In this document: positions 54,155-64,000 of the stretch, piece by piece | Numbering within the stretch: position 1 is the first letter of the stretch | Layout: each line of letters opens with the position of its first letter | Assembly: GCF_030253575.1 (NCBI RefSeq) | Contig: NC_080567.1 | Coordinates: 19,059,001 to 19,123,000, forward strand | Direction: 5' to 3' | Source: Rhododendron vialii | Taxonomy: Eukaryota > Streptophyta > Magnoliopsida > Ericales > Ericaceae | Length of the DNA: 64,000 nt | Program-made: the position numbers and the translations under genes | Notes under the pieces: generated by a model | The model's database searches: none | What the model was told of the DNA's origin: nothing | What the model saw: only the letters and a program-made list of their open reading frames with translations

Positions 54155-55155
54155 AATGGTGGACTCCCCTTCTTATTTTTCCCCCTCTTTTTTACTCTAT
54201 CCAAACAGGCCCTTAATTATTTTCTCTTTCTTTTTCCTATTATTTCCCAAGTTCCAAACTGAGCCTAACCCCATCGTTAATTGACCGTGAAGTTCATTAA
54301 CAAAATCATACCTGGAATTTATGAAATATCAGATTCAGCTCTCAATAACCTTATAATTGTCTCTTCATTTCTTCTTTCATCTGTCTCAATATTAATTTTA
54401 TTGTAATCATTAACGAACGTTAATTTTTTAATGACCTTAGTAGTTATTTGTATTTTTACTCATGTACATTCAGAGTTTATCTACAAAGTGATTATTTTTT
54501 TTACCTTTGATGAAATCTATTTTTTTTTATATTCATGATATCTTAACTCAAAAAAATTAAGTGGAGAAATACAAATTGCTTTTTACCGATACTCTAATCC
54601 TATAGAATAAATTACCTATATGAACTTTTACCCATATTTTTTTTTTGTCATATCTATGTTTTATAGCTTTTGTTGCCTAACTCTTCTATTTTCGGTAAAG
54701 TAATTAGATCAACAATTTCATTAACAAATTAAATTGCAAATTTGATGGAAGAAAACATTGGAATTACATTTTAATTGGCTCAAAATATGTTATTTTATCA
54801 CATTTACATCTGAGTTGCGTTCCCTTGATATAATTTTGTTTTAGGGTCATCTTTATATACATCAGCGAGATCTAGGGAAATTAGTAGTTACTCCCTCCGT
54901 CCCAATTTATTACGCCTAATTTGACTTTCACGTAATTTAAGAAAATGTTGTTATTACATTGATTTGTTGTTAATTTTACCATTTTGCTCTTTTAACAAAT
55001 CTTAGTACTGTACAAAATTTTGTTTTAAAAAAAAATTGAACCGAAATTATGCATTGGAGCCAATTCCAATTTGACATCCTTGTCATGTCAGTGAAGAGAG
55101 AATGGCCTCAAATTGTTGCCCGAGAGGTGCTATTGGCACCAATAGCATATGAACT

Positions 55156-55507
55156 GATCATGAATCAACGGGTATGCAGGGTCCACTTTGGGTTCCGCAC
55201 GGATGATCCAAACCATTCAATAAATTTTTTTCAAAAAAAACGATGCGCCCAGTGAAAAATCAGCTCAATCCAATATGCGTAGGAATTCGATCCAATCATT
55301 TCATTTTTTATTGAGATTACTTTTTTATTGAGATTACGGGTCTGGTAATCTCAATAAAAAATGGAAGGATTGGATCGAACACCTTTACATATCAAATTGA
55401 GCTAATTTTTACCGGGCCAACTTATCTTTTTTAACAAAATTATTGAACGGCTCGGATCATCCGTGCGGAACCCGAAGTGAATCCCTCCTGCCCGTTGGTT
55501 CATGGTT
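55156..55507. mobile_element. Palindromic MITE, family P, copy 2
   Basis: The arms share gggttccgcacggatgatcc and a caacggg-type outer part, inverted around a centre with attgagattac repeats. Related to copies 1, 3 and 4 by gatccaatc and caatccgatacc-type blocks. Confidence 0.7.
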
Positions 55508-55822
55508 GGTTCAAATGCTAACGTTTTTGCCTGCCATATTTGCTCCACACTTTGAAATCAGATTGCTTGCCTGCAATATTTGCTCCACACTTTCAAATCA
55601 GATTTAAATTTTGATTTGGGAGGGAGAAAATTTCTCCGTAAATCTCTCTCCCATATCTTACCCCAATTTTAACTACACTCCCCCATTTTTTCCTCTCCAC
55701 CAACGTCAAACTCCTTCCCAAGCTTCCTAAAAATCCTCTTCTTCCATAGTGATCAGCTCCCTAAAAATCCTATTCTTCTTAATTTCTCTCTTGTTCCTAC
55801 TTTTTCTCCATCAAATTTCGAC

Positions 55823-56134
55823 TCCTTTTAACGCCAAAACTCCTTCCATAATCTGCTTCCTAAAAATCCTCTTCTTCCTAATTTCTCTCATGTTCCTACT
55901 TTTTCTCCAACAGATTTCCACCTTAATTAGCGTCAAAGCGTAAAAGATATGCCTTCTTTGCTTGAACCATCTTCTCTCTCCTTTTAACGCCAAAACTCCT
56001 TCCATAATCTGCTTCCTAAAAATCCTCTTCTTCCTAATTTCTCTCATGTTCCTACTTTTTCTCCAACAGATTTCCACCTTAATTAGCGTCAAAGCGTAAA
56101 AGATATGCCTTCTTTGCTTGAACCATCTTCTCTC
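55823..56134. repeat. Perfect 156-bp tandem duplication
   Basis: 55823-55978 and 55979-56134 appear identical. The unit runs from ttttaacgccaaaactcc through ttaattagcgtcaaagcg to the first codons of the transposase frame, so the start region is present twice. A third, diverged partial copy lies at about 55750-55830. Confidence 0.9.
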
Positions 56135-56490
56135 TCCCGTAGAGAAAAATGGAACCTAACTGATCAACAAAGGAGAGAGATTTTGGAGATTCTGTTTTCA
56201 AAGAGTGCATCTGGGAAATTAAAAAGGGGGTGTCTCAAGGAGGTAGCTGTAATGTATTCTGTCGATTCTAGGATAGTATGGCAAATTGTGTAGAAAGCAA
56301 ATTCTTGTATTGCTAAGGGATTGACGGTTGATGTATCCCCCAATTTGGGATGACGAGTTGGCTGCAAAGAGTGCAATTGGACCTCAATAAAATCGCTACA
56401 CTTCCGTGCAATCAACGAACCAATATCCGTTTAATAGCAGAAGCATTGGAGTTGTATGTTAGTACAATTAGTATGTTAGTACATAAGGGG
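56105..56490 (+). pseudogene. Mariner-like transposase, N-terminal remnant
   Basis: The frame from 56105 encodes SRREKWNLTDQQRREILEIL, then SGKLKRGCLKEVAVMYSVDS and VWQIV before a TAG at 56291-56293. This is the helix-turn-helix N-terminus of plant mariner-like transposases. Past the stop, more family sequence can be read with frameshifts and stops (for example NQRTNIRLIAEAL in another frame). The catalytic DDD/E domain is missing. Confidence 0.7.
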
Positions 56491-57148
56491 TTTAGAGGCT
56501 ATTTATAACCTTGGACAGCAGTTGTGCTCCCCGTAGGGCTCGAACTCACACCTCTACTGGGGATCGAGGCAGACAACCATCTTGACAAAACATGATTTCT
56601 CTAATTTGATGGTTAAGCTATCACATTTATACAGAAATATTTTGTTAGAGATAAAAAAAATGCTAAACACACTTCAAAATAACTTTGAATGCACATGGAC
56701 AAAAACTAAATAGTATTTATTTATTCTTATATTTATCTATTGAGGTAAACTTGATAACTTGAAAAGATTAATCAATGACTACAGTAAAATTAATATTGAG
56801 AAGCATGAAAGAGGAGGACGGAGGAGTAAATATAAGTAGTATTTTTAAATTTGTTTTGAACAACAACAAAAGATTATTAAGGGTATATTTGCAATTATAT
56901 TAGACTTAGAGGTTAATTTGCTTAGATAATGATCAACTTATCGATGGGGTAATTGAAATGCTAGTGCAAAGCTCAGGGAAGAAGAGTCATTTCTTATACC
57001 TAGAGGGAAAAATCTACACATAACGCAATGCTCAAGGAGCGTTACAGAACTTTAATAATTGCTCTTAGAGCAACCCCACTTATGAAGGTCATGCTAATGT
57101 GTGGTGGACCACATGGCAGTGCTCTAGGAGCACAAAATAACTAGAAAG

Positions 57149-57527
57149 TCTACACGCACAACAATCTGTGCACAGATTGTGCACAGATTTTGTTGTGGGG
57201 CCCACCATGGGTCCCACACAAATCATCCAAACCGTTTATTAAATGTAAAACATTTTTTCAAGGGTCCACGTAAAAAATAAGCTCAATCCGATACCTATAG
57301 GTGCTCGATCCAACCATATAACTTTTCATTATCCAAAAATCTGAATGAAAAGTTAGATGGTTGGATGAAGCCCCTATAGGTATCGGATTGAGCTTATTTT
57401 TTACGGAGACCCTTGAAAAAATGTTTTACATTTAATGCACGGCTCGGATGATTTGTATGGAACCCGTGGTGGACCCCACAACAAAATCTGTGCACAATCT
57501 GTGCACAGATCTGCTGTGTGTGTAGCA
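57149..57527. mobile_element. Palindromic MITE, family P, copy 3 (best preserved)
   Basis: About 380 bp with arms of about 160 bp. Ends tctgtgcacagattgtgcac / gtgcacaatctgtgcacaga, then acaaaat and ccaccacgggt-type blocks, then ctcaatccgatacctatagg and its complement. Centre ttttcattatccaaaaatct. Non-coding. Confidence 0.85.
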
Positions 57528-59287
57528 GCTCTCCAAAATAACCACTCGTCTTTGACCCCCTCTTACCTTTCCCCTAGATATTTTTTCTTTGTTTGAGCTA
57601 TCATCATCTTCTAATATTTGGTCTTAGGAATTTTTATAGATGTAGTTTGACGACGTCATTGACTGTGACGATGCATGTTGCATGCTCGCTGGATGAGCAC
57701 CTATGATCAAATAGAGTCCGATGTATATTAGTAGTGGATGCTACGTAGAACTTTTTTCCAAAGATGGAGACGACTTGGTGGAGCTCCTAACGTTAGGGAT
57801 GGGGGAGAGCTGTTTTCTCTCTCTTTTTATTTTCTTCTTTCTTGTGTGGAGATTTTATGTTGTGTATCTTTTATAATTAGTTTATGATTTTGCGAATAAC
57901 GTTTTGCTTTTACTCGTGAAAAAATCAGGTTCAGAGATCAACAAAATTTAAGACAAATTACAAGTAGCGAACCCGTTCAATGTACGAAATTCATAATCAA
58001 TCTATAACATTATTTACCCGCTTAAATTGACAAGAAAATTCCGATTTCTACAACTCTTTTTGTAAGGCAAATAGTAACATAAAAGAAAACTGTAGTACAA
58101 CCTCATGTACCTTGCAAACTACAAGTCAATCAATCATTAAATATTGACTTTATATATTCTAAAACACTTAAAAGAAAAAATAAAGTTATGCAATTCAAAT
58201 TAATTTGCAAGGTATATGGTTTCATCCAGTTACAGAACCTCCACTCGCCTAAGATGGAGGATTTTGATTCACATACGACATATCGACCAATACGCAATGT
58301 AGAGTTTTCTCTTCCACTACTAAAATACTCATAACAACAACAAGAAGTCAATAAAGTTCTACTTACCTTAAAAAAAGAGATGAGATTCCGAGGGAAAAAT
58401 TAAATGAAGGCAAGACATATTTCTTACCCTTATATTTACCGAACACGGAGTCCGGATCCTCTCATGTGATCCTCCAATATGACGCGCTTATGCTCGACTT
58501 CTCGCTCATTTCACCAATCAAATGCTCAGATTGCACTTTCAATTAAAAATAACCTAAAACGACGTCAATTTGGATTTAGAGGAAAAGAGAGGGAAAAAAA
58601 AAAGTAAGATCGACGAGACTGAGTGATGAATCCGGCCCCTAAAAAATTCCGTCTCTTCACTTTTCATTTTCCTAAATCGCTGTATATACCTGCCTTTTTA
58701 TATATTATGGACATCATGTTACTAAACGTGAAGAAAAATATATAATTTTAACTCCACTAGGTGATTAATTAAACATATAACAAAATGTACATTGACATCA
58801 AGTGATTATAAATTGAGCTAGGTCTTGTTTTTTTATTCAAATAGCACTGTATGGTGTGTTTTACTTTTAAAGGTTTTGGCATGCCTATTGCCTTTATATG
58901 TCTAATTAACATTAATTTTAATCTTGAAGATAAAACTTGTGAATGATTCGAGCACGTATGATGGGTTTGGACATAGTGATTGGAAACCTAAATTTGGCAT
59001 GTAAATTGTTTTGTAGATGAGCATTTCCAGTAGGGGTGATAAACGAGTCGAACAGTTGGTTGATCAAGATTGGTTTAAAAACGTTGATAAAAAAAGAGAT
59101 GATAGTTTAAAAACATAACAAGTTTCATAAGTATGTTCAAGCTAAACTTGATTATACAACAAGTGGATCTCAATAAACTTAGTCGAGCCGAGCAACGAGC
59201 CGATGGTCATGTGTTTGGTGAAAACGGTCATTGATCTTCAGATGGGACACTTATCTTGTCCAATTCACAGGGCTTTCAAGTTTTTTT
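57528..59287. other. AT-rich spacer
   Basis: No gene is supported. The minus frame 58130-58351 has no family features. 59036-59215 belongs to the dispersed repeat also seen at 31468-31800. Confidence 0.45.
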
Positions 59288-59306
59288 TGTTACAGCGACT
59301 ATGTTT

Positions 59307-59775
59307 TTTTTTTTTTTGGTCAAGCGGAATGTCAGATTAGATTACGAACAAGAGTACCACATATGGGTTACACACAATGATATTAGGTCCATAGACTAAA
59401 CAAAGAGCCTAAAACTAGTCTAACACCTGCCTGATATTCAAGCGGTCTCGAATAACATATTCCTTCAGAGATATGGGCATGTTCATAACAAAAACGAGTT
59501 CATCCATCTGCTCGATTCCCATTCTTGCGAGGTGGTCCGCGAATTGATTTGCTGAGCGATAGGTGTGCTCAATCAAAGTACCTGTTTTGGCCATGATGAA
59601 GTGAGCTTCATCTATGAGCACACTCTGTGGGTGATTGTGTGTGTTCCCTTCCTTGATCAGGTTGACTGCTGTGAGTGAGTCGGATTCGATTTTCACGTTC
59701 TTTAATTTCCTTTCCAGAATGATCTTCAGCCCTGCGTAGATGCTCCACATCTCTGCTTCCAGGCTTGATGAGAAG
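59307..59775 (-). mobile_element. Young 5'-truncated LINE with RNase H tail
   Basis: The minus strand carries an open frame through the 5' truncation point (SSSLEAEMW at the start, ESDSLTAVNLI, then RSANQFADHLARMG), the C-terminal RNase H-like domain of plant LINEs, ending at 59415. It retains the Glu, Asp and final Asp motifs but has lost the first Asp motif. A poly(A) tail (poly-T on plus, from 59307) ends the element. The 19-bp sequence tgttacagcgactatgttt is found perfectly at both edges (59288-59306 and 59776-59794). Confidence 0.85.
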
Positions 59776-59983
59776 TGTTACAGCGACTATGTTTGTAGTG
59801 CTGGAGGCTAGTTATTCAGAGTTTTGTGTAAATTGGAAATTACAAAAAGTTCCTTTTACCCAGTCCCCTAACTCCCCTCAATGTGGGCTTGAGTCGGAAT
59901 TAAGGCAGTGTTTCGCGTCGTTTGAAGTTCGAATATATGGGATAACGGATGGTACCATGATGCCAGAATGCCTCCTCCGGAAT

Positions 59984-60352
59984 GGCCGTTCGGCTAAATA
60001 AGCCAAGTGGCTTATTTTTTTGTCTTTATTCAATTTTTTTTCGCATTTATTAGTTTTTCGTCAATTTTTTTGGTGATTATTGATTCGTCATGACGAAAGG
60101 AATCTAAAAAATAAAAAATTACGATCGAAACCTAATTTTTTTGAATAAAGACAAAAATAAGTCAATAAACCAATTTTTTCGTCTTTATTCAAAAAAAATT
60201 GGATTTCAATCATAATTTTTTACCTTTTAGATTCCTCTTGTCATAAGAAGCAATAATCTCCAAAAAAAAATTGATAAAAAACTAACAAATGTGAAAAAAA
60301 TTCGAATAAGGACAAAAAAAATAAGCCAAGTGACTTATTTAGCCGAACGGCC
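59984..60352. mobile_element. Family-N foldback MITE, best copy
   Basis: Inverted ends of 21 bp and more, ggccgttcggctaaataag, nearly identical for close to 40 bp on both sides, with ttcaaaaaaaattggattt-type pairs in the arms. Non-coding. Confidence 0.8.
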
Positions 60353-60699
60353 CACACTCATGTTGTACATGGTGCGGAGTTTGCTTAACATGTGCCTTTG
60401 GAGCTATTGTTGTGGCATCCACGGACCAAAACCAAACACACACAGAAACACAGTTGAGAGAAAATTCCTCTACTAATGAGTTTTATGCAAAAATAGATTA
60501 AAAAAAAACTCTCACCGGAAGAAAAGTTCCACAACCTGGGCTCAAACTCAACTCTCTCTGGTTCTTTCTCCCTCACATACAGTCTCAATCCACTCTGTGT
60601 CTCAACAAGTGATAATTAGGCGCACCAGACACGAGCCTGCAATGCTCTGAGTCGATCTTCTGTTCACAAGCAGTTGCTGCATGTGGCAGCTATCACATA

Positions 60700-61105
60700 G
60701 CCAGTGGCGAAGCTACGTTGGGACCCGGCCCCGGCACACCGAACTTCTGAGTTTTAAAATTTGTATTTTGTATATACCTAATATTATTGATAAATATTCG
60801 TGTATAACTACTTATTATCTTAATAATTTTGGTTTGATTTGATAAAAAAACTAGTTCTTTTACATTCTCATTTCTCAATTTCTTTCATAAATATAATATA
60901 AAATAAGTATGTAACAGTAGTTTAAAGAAAAAAATATAAAATGATTGGTATAATAACTGCATTAGGCTAGAATCATTTCAATGTATAAATATAATGTATT
61001 GGAAAACAAAAATTTTATGACATAATAATTATTCATTCAGATAAAAAATTTACGTCATACTAAGCTGGGCCCCACAGGTTTACAATCCTGGCTCCGCCAC
61101 TAGGC
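60700..61105. mobile_element. Terminal-inverted-repeat element, unclassified
   Basis: The left end tagccagtggcgaagct and the reversed right end tagtggcggagccagga are related, and both are followed by GGGCCC/GGACCC-type sequence. The interior is AT-rich and non-coding. Confidence 0.5.
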
Positions 61106-61930
61106 CCACTACCCACAAACATAACTTCACACCTTTCTCATTGCCTAATTATCTTAGTAATGGTTAGTGGGTTGGCGATTAAGATACTGAACCGTTTACA
61201 GTTTTAGCCCTCGAGTCCTTTGATTGAAGGGTGCTTCATATATAAGCAAAATTGCGGTACAAGCTAGACACGGCGTAGGTTTCGCATCAAGCTAATTACA
61301 TGAATGTGTGTGAAAATTTGAAAAAGACTACACATTTTCCTGGCAAATGGTTGCCTTCATTCCAATATTATTTTCTCTCAAGTCATGGTTTTTAGTTTTT
61401 ACTATTTGCAAGTCGTAGCTCTCTGAACTTGTATCTATTCCCTCCGTATGTACGTGTTTCATTGATTTCGCTTCTTATTAGTAGTTCCCTGAAATATATA
61501 TATTAAGGGTTTTGCTAGAAACAGCCCAATGGGCGTCTACATAGGGAAGACAATTGACAGCTGTTTTCATAACAATGGTACACGTGTAGGGACTTTACTT
61601 TCATCCCGTAGGCCTTTTGAAACGTCTGCAGGGTAGGCTTTATAACTTCATTAAATGTCTGTTTTAACCTTCGAACTTCAACCTTTTTTCTCTTTTAGCA
61701 AACACCACATCAGGCCCAGCTACTCTTTAATTTTTCTTTACTCCTATGTCTTTTTGGATCAATTTCTTATGCCTTGTATTTTTTACTCCTGAAATGAGAC
61801 AGCTAGTAAGGTATACTACGAAAAATTCCTAAATTTTTGGATAAAACATGAAGTCCTTCTGTGCAAAATTTTTTAAATTTCTTCAAATTATTATTTTTGA
61901 AATATCTAAGATAAAGCAGGCTTTTTGCAC
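61106..61930. other. Spacer, nothing recognised
   Basis: AT-rich, short frames only. Confidence 0.4.
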
Positions 61931-62100
61931 TTTTTGGACTTTATCTTGGATATTCCAAAAAACATTTGGGTAAAAATCATATTTTTTTACTTTTTTGGTT
62001 CCTTTTGTCGAGACGAATCAATAATCCAAGAAAGTTTGTTGCAAAACTAACAAATATGAAAAAAATTGAATAAGGACAAAAACGAAAAAAGCCCAATAAT
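61930..62100. mobile_element. Family-N MITE, half copy
   Basis: Contains gacgaatcaataatcc, aactaacaaatatgaaaaaa and ttgaataaggacaaaaa, matching the right arm of the family. Confidence 0.6.
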
Positions 62101-62120
62101 CTCTTAGGGGAATGCCACCT

Positions 62121-62530
62121 TAGGCTTATTTTGGCCAAATAATCCAAATGGATTAATTTTTTTGTCATTATTCAATTTTTTTTCACATTTGTTAGTTTTT
62201 TGTCTATTTTTTCGGATTATTGATTCGTTATGACAAGAGAAATCTAAAAAGTAAAAGATTACAATTGAAACCCAATTTTTTTTAAAATAAAGACTAGATC
62301 AAACCCAAGTTTTTTTTTTCAATAAAGACCAAAATATATAAGCCAATAAGCGGCTTATTTCGTCTTCTTTCAAAAAAAATTGAGTTCAAATGTTAATTTT
62401 TACTACTTTTAGATTCCTCACGTCATGATGAAGCAATAATTCACAAAAAATTGACACAAAATTAACAAATGCAAAAAAAATTAAATAAGGATAAAAAAAA
62501 TCCATTTGGATTATGGCCAAAATAGGCCTA
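62121..62530. mobile_element. Family-N foldback MITE, longer variant
   Basis: Inverted ends of the taggcttattttggccaaat and taggcctattttggccataa type, both followed by aatccaaatgga. The centre is shared with the other copies (ttgattcgttatgacaaga). Confidence 0.7.
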
Positions 62531-62924
62531 ATAAGTACTTACAATTGTCTGGATGGGCTGATTTTTTACAAGGTCACTTGAAAAATTATTTTAAAGTAAT
62601 TGGAGTTTGTGGTGAAATTGAAAAAGAACGTAAAATACTTCATCAGTGAAGGGAAAAAAGAGGAGAGAAGTATCGCCTAACAAAAAGAAGAAGAAAAGAC
62701 TATAAAGGGGAGGGAAAGAAAGAGAGAGGACAAAGTGCCTCAGTGCATTCAGTGTTGATAAAAGAAAAAATTATTCAGTGTTGTTCTATTTCTGTTAATT
62801 TTTTATTTATCAAGCAAAAATGAATAAAGTAGATACTACGATGAAAACGAGAAAAAATAAATAAGAACCCAAACTTACTGGAAATGGTTCTTCCGTACGG
62901 AGGTGCTATTGGCATAGATTTTAT

Positions 62925-63265
62925 GTGCACAGATCGCAATATTGGATTTATTACAGGTTGCACACAAATAATTCAAGCAATTCATTGAAATTTTAATATT
63001 TTTTTGAGAATTCACACCAAAAATCACCTCAATACGATACCTATAGATACTCGATCCAATCATCTAATTTTTCATTCATGTTTTAGGATCTTATAATCTG
63101 AATGAAAAGTCAAATGATTAGATCGAACATTTATAGATATCGAATTAAGCTAATATTTTGCGAGTGCTCTAAAAAATATTTTAAATTTAATGAACTACTC
63201 GAATCAATTTATGTGAGATCCGTAGTGGACTCTACATCACAATCTGCGAAAGTCTGTGGGGACAA
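62925..63265. mobile_element. Palindromic MITE, family P, copy 4
   Basis: Shares gatacctatagat, tcgatccaatcatctaa, tttttcattc and its complement, and a ccgtagtgga end block with copies 1 and 3; more decayed. Confidence 0.65.
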
Positions 63266-63871
63266 ACTTTTCGTGGAGAAATCAGAAATGTGTTGCTTTA
63301 AGGTGCCCGTTCCAAAAAAAAAAAGGTGCAAATAAAGCAAGTGATAGAAGGGCAAAAGTGTCCAGTTGAAAAAAAAATGATAGTCAGTGGTATCAATTTT
63401 GGTCGTTAGGTAGTACACGTGACAGAAGCAAGTGCAGGCCTTAAAGTTGATTGAAATATATAATAAAATATAAAAGATAGTGATGCCCTTTGGGCATTAT
63501 GTAGCAAGACCCCCATATATTAATGCCATGTTAGACCTTGATCAGGTAATTCTTCTCCAAGTGTAATCTCCACCATGAGAAAATGCTTTCGCACGGTGTC
63601 TCACGCTCATTGAAATTATAGTACTCTTGTTGCTTGAATGCTTCATATCTCTTCTTCCATGGCTTGCATGATCACACTCCACATGCAAGGTGAATAGGAC
63701 AAACAATGTTACCAATCAATGCTTTTGGTAACATACAAGTTCACTAACGATAGATTTCCCAGTTCATTATCTAATAGTAAATGAATCACTCACATATCTT
63801 TTCTCCCAATAACTATATCTAGCTTGTTGTAAAGAAAAGAAAAAAACTATATCTATCTATACTTAATGTCT
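63266..63871. other. Spacer, likely 3' flank of the edge gene
   Basis: Nothing is recognised. The part next to 63872 should be the 3' UTR of the minus-strand gene at the edge. Confidence 0.35.
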
Positions 63872-64000
63872 TTATCCAAACATTGTTGAAAGATTAATTA
63901 TGTCTTCCGGGGTTATGGTAGGTAAAAGATCATCAGTTGCATTCCTAGTGGGTCCAAAGGCAGGAACCATACTAAAAACTGGAGCAACATTTCCATTTCC
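63872..64000 (-). CDS. Unknown protein, C-terminal 42 codons (cut by window edge)
   Basis: The minus frame is open from the window end for 42 codons, then TAA at 63872-63874. It reads GNGNVAPVFSMVPAFGPTRN, then an acidic/polar DDLLPTITPEDIINLS and ends TMFG. The composition is protein-like and unlike the surrounding AT-rich DNA, so it is probably the last coding exon of a gene lying mostly to the right. I do not recognise the family. It is too short to exclude a chance frame. Confidence 0.45.
   Translation of the reverse strand, partial: GNGNVAPVFSMVPAFGPTRNATDDLLPTITPEDIINLSTMFG

Larger units (their letters stand above)
52359..54212. mobile_element. PIF/Harbinger-like non-autonomous element containing nested repeats
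   Basis: The left end gggcccgtttcgac and the reversed right end gggcctgtttggat are similar inverted repeats, flanked on both sides by TTA (52356-52358 and 54213-54215), the target duplication typical of PIF/Harbinger. The 1.85-kb interior encodes no transposase but holds a nested MITE, an array of palindromes and a 25-base G run. Confidence 0.5.
54892..56830 (+). mobile_element. Degraded mariner-like element (Stowaway-type ends)
   Basis: The left end tactccctccgtcccaattt is the Stowaway/plant-mariner terminal sequence, and near 56812 ggacggaggagta looks like its inverted partner. Between them lie a family-P MITE, a tandem duplication and a broken mariner transposase start. The assignment of the two ends to one element is inferred. 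Confidence 0.4.

Noticed and set aside
56520-56600. Possible tRNA-like sequence (gctcgaactc)
   Set aside because: The T-loop-like string is not accompanied by matching acceptor, D or anticodon stems at tRNA spacing.

Overview
The window is nuclear DNA of a flowering plant, most likely a woody eudicot. The evidence is plant-type split genes with GT-AG introns of 0.1-3.4 kb, AT-rich spacers, and dense plant repeats: L1-like and RTE-like LINEs, an Au-like SINE, foldback MITEs, Stowaway/mariner, a TRIM and an endogenous pararetrovirus fragment. No species can be named from the sequence alone.

Five complete protein-coding genes were rebuilt exon by exon, with reading frame preserved at every junction. 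They are plastid-type serine hydroxymethyltransferase (minus, 1358-7417, 11 exons, 530 aa), a PITH-domain protein like Arabidopsis At2g25950 (minus, 13636-19711, 9 exons, 204 aa), a BABAM1/MERIT40-like BRISC subunit (plus, 32757-39125, 3 exons, 260 aa), a clade-E-like protein phosphatase 2C with a myristoylation-type N-terminus (plus, 43303-46071, 5 exons, 349 aa) and an intronless GeBP/STOREKEEPER-like transcription factor (minus, 50446-51720, 424 aa). There are also a truncated PHAX-like pseudogene (48782-49090), the last coding exon of an unrecognised gene cut by the right edge (63872-64000), and a fragment of a second GeBP copy at the left edge. That fragment and its 3' flank form an inverted duplicate of 49911-50721.

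Region by region: 1-8 kb is the GeBP fragment and the SHMT gene, whose first intron has collected LINE and SINE debris. 8-13 kb is a diverged duplication of the SHMT upstream region, one copy of which has been split by pararetroviral DNA. 13.6-19.7 kb is the PITH gene. 20-23 kb holds foldback MITEs. 23.2-28.9 kb is the most unusual part: a plus-strand cluster of repeated RNA-like elements. Six have a C-box-like start, a CTGA D box and a matched terminal stem; at least four have a two-hairpin layout ending in ACAgcc. A U2 snRNA-derived fragment lies among them on the minus strand. This looks like an expanded, partly decayed snoRNA cluster that I cannot assign to a named family. 31.8-39.1 kb is two stacked MITEs followed by the BABAM1 gene, whose first intron carries a TRIM and a tandem duplication. 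43-46 kb is the PP2C gene. 51.9-63.3 kb is a nested graveyard of transposons with palindrome arrays, a 25-base G run, a mariner remnant and a very young LINE insertion.

The protein genes share no pathway and form no operon-like unit; they are ordinary housekeeping, signalling and regulatory genes separated by mobile DNA. Exon boundaries, repeat families and RNA candidates were called by eye, without database searches.
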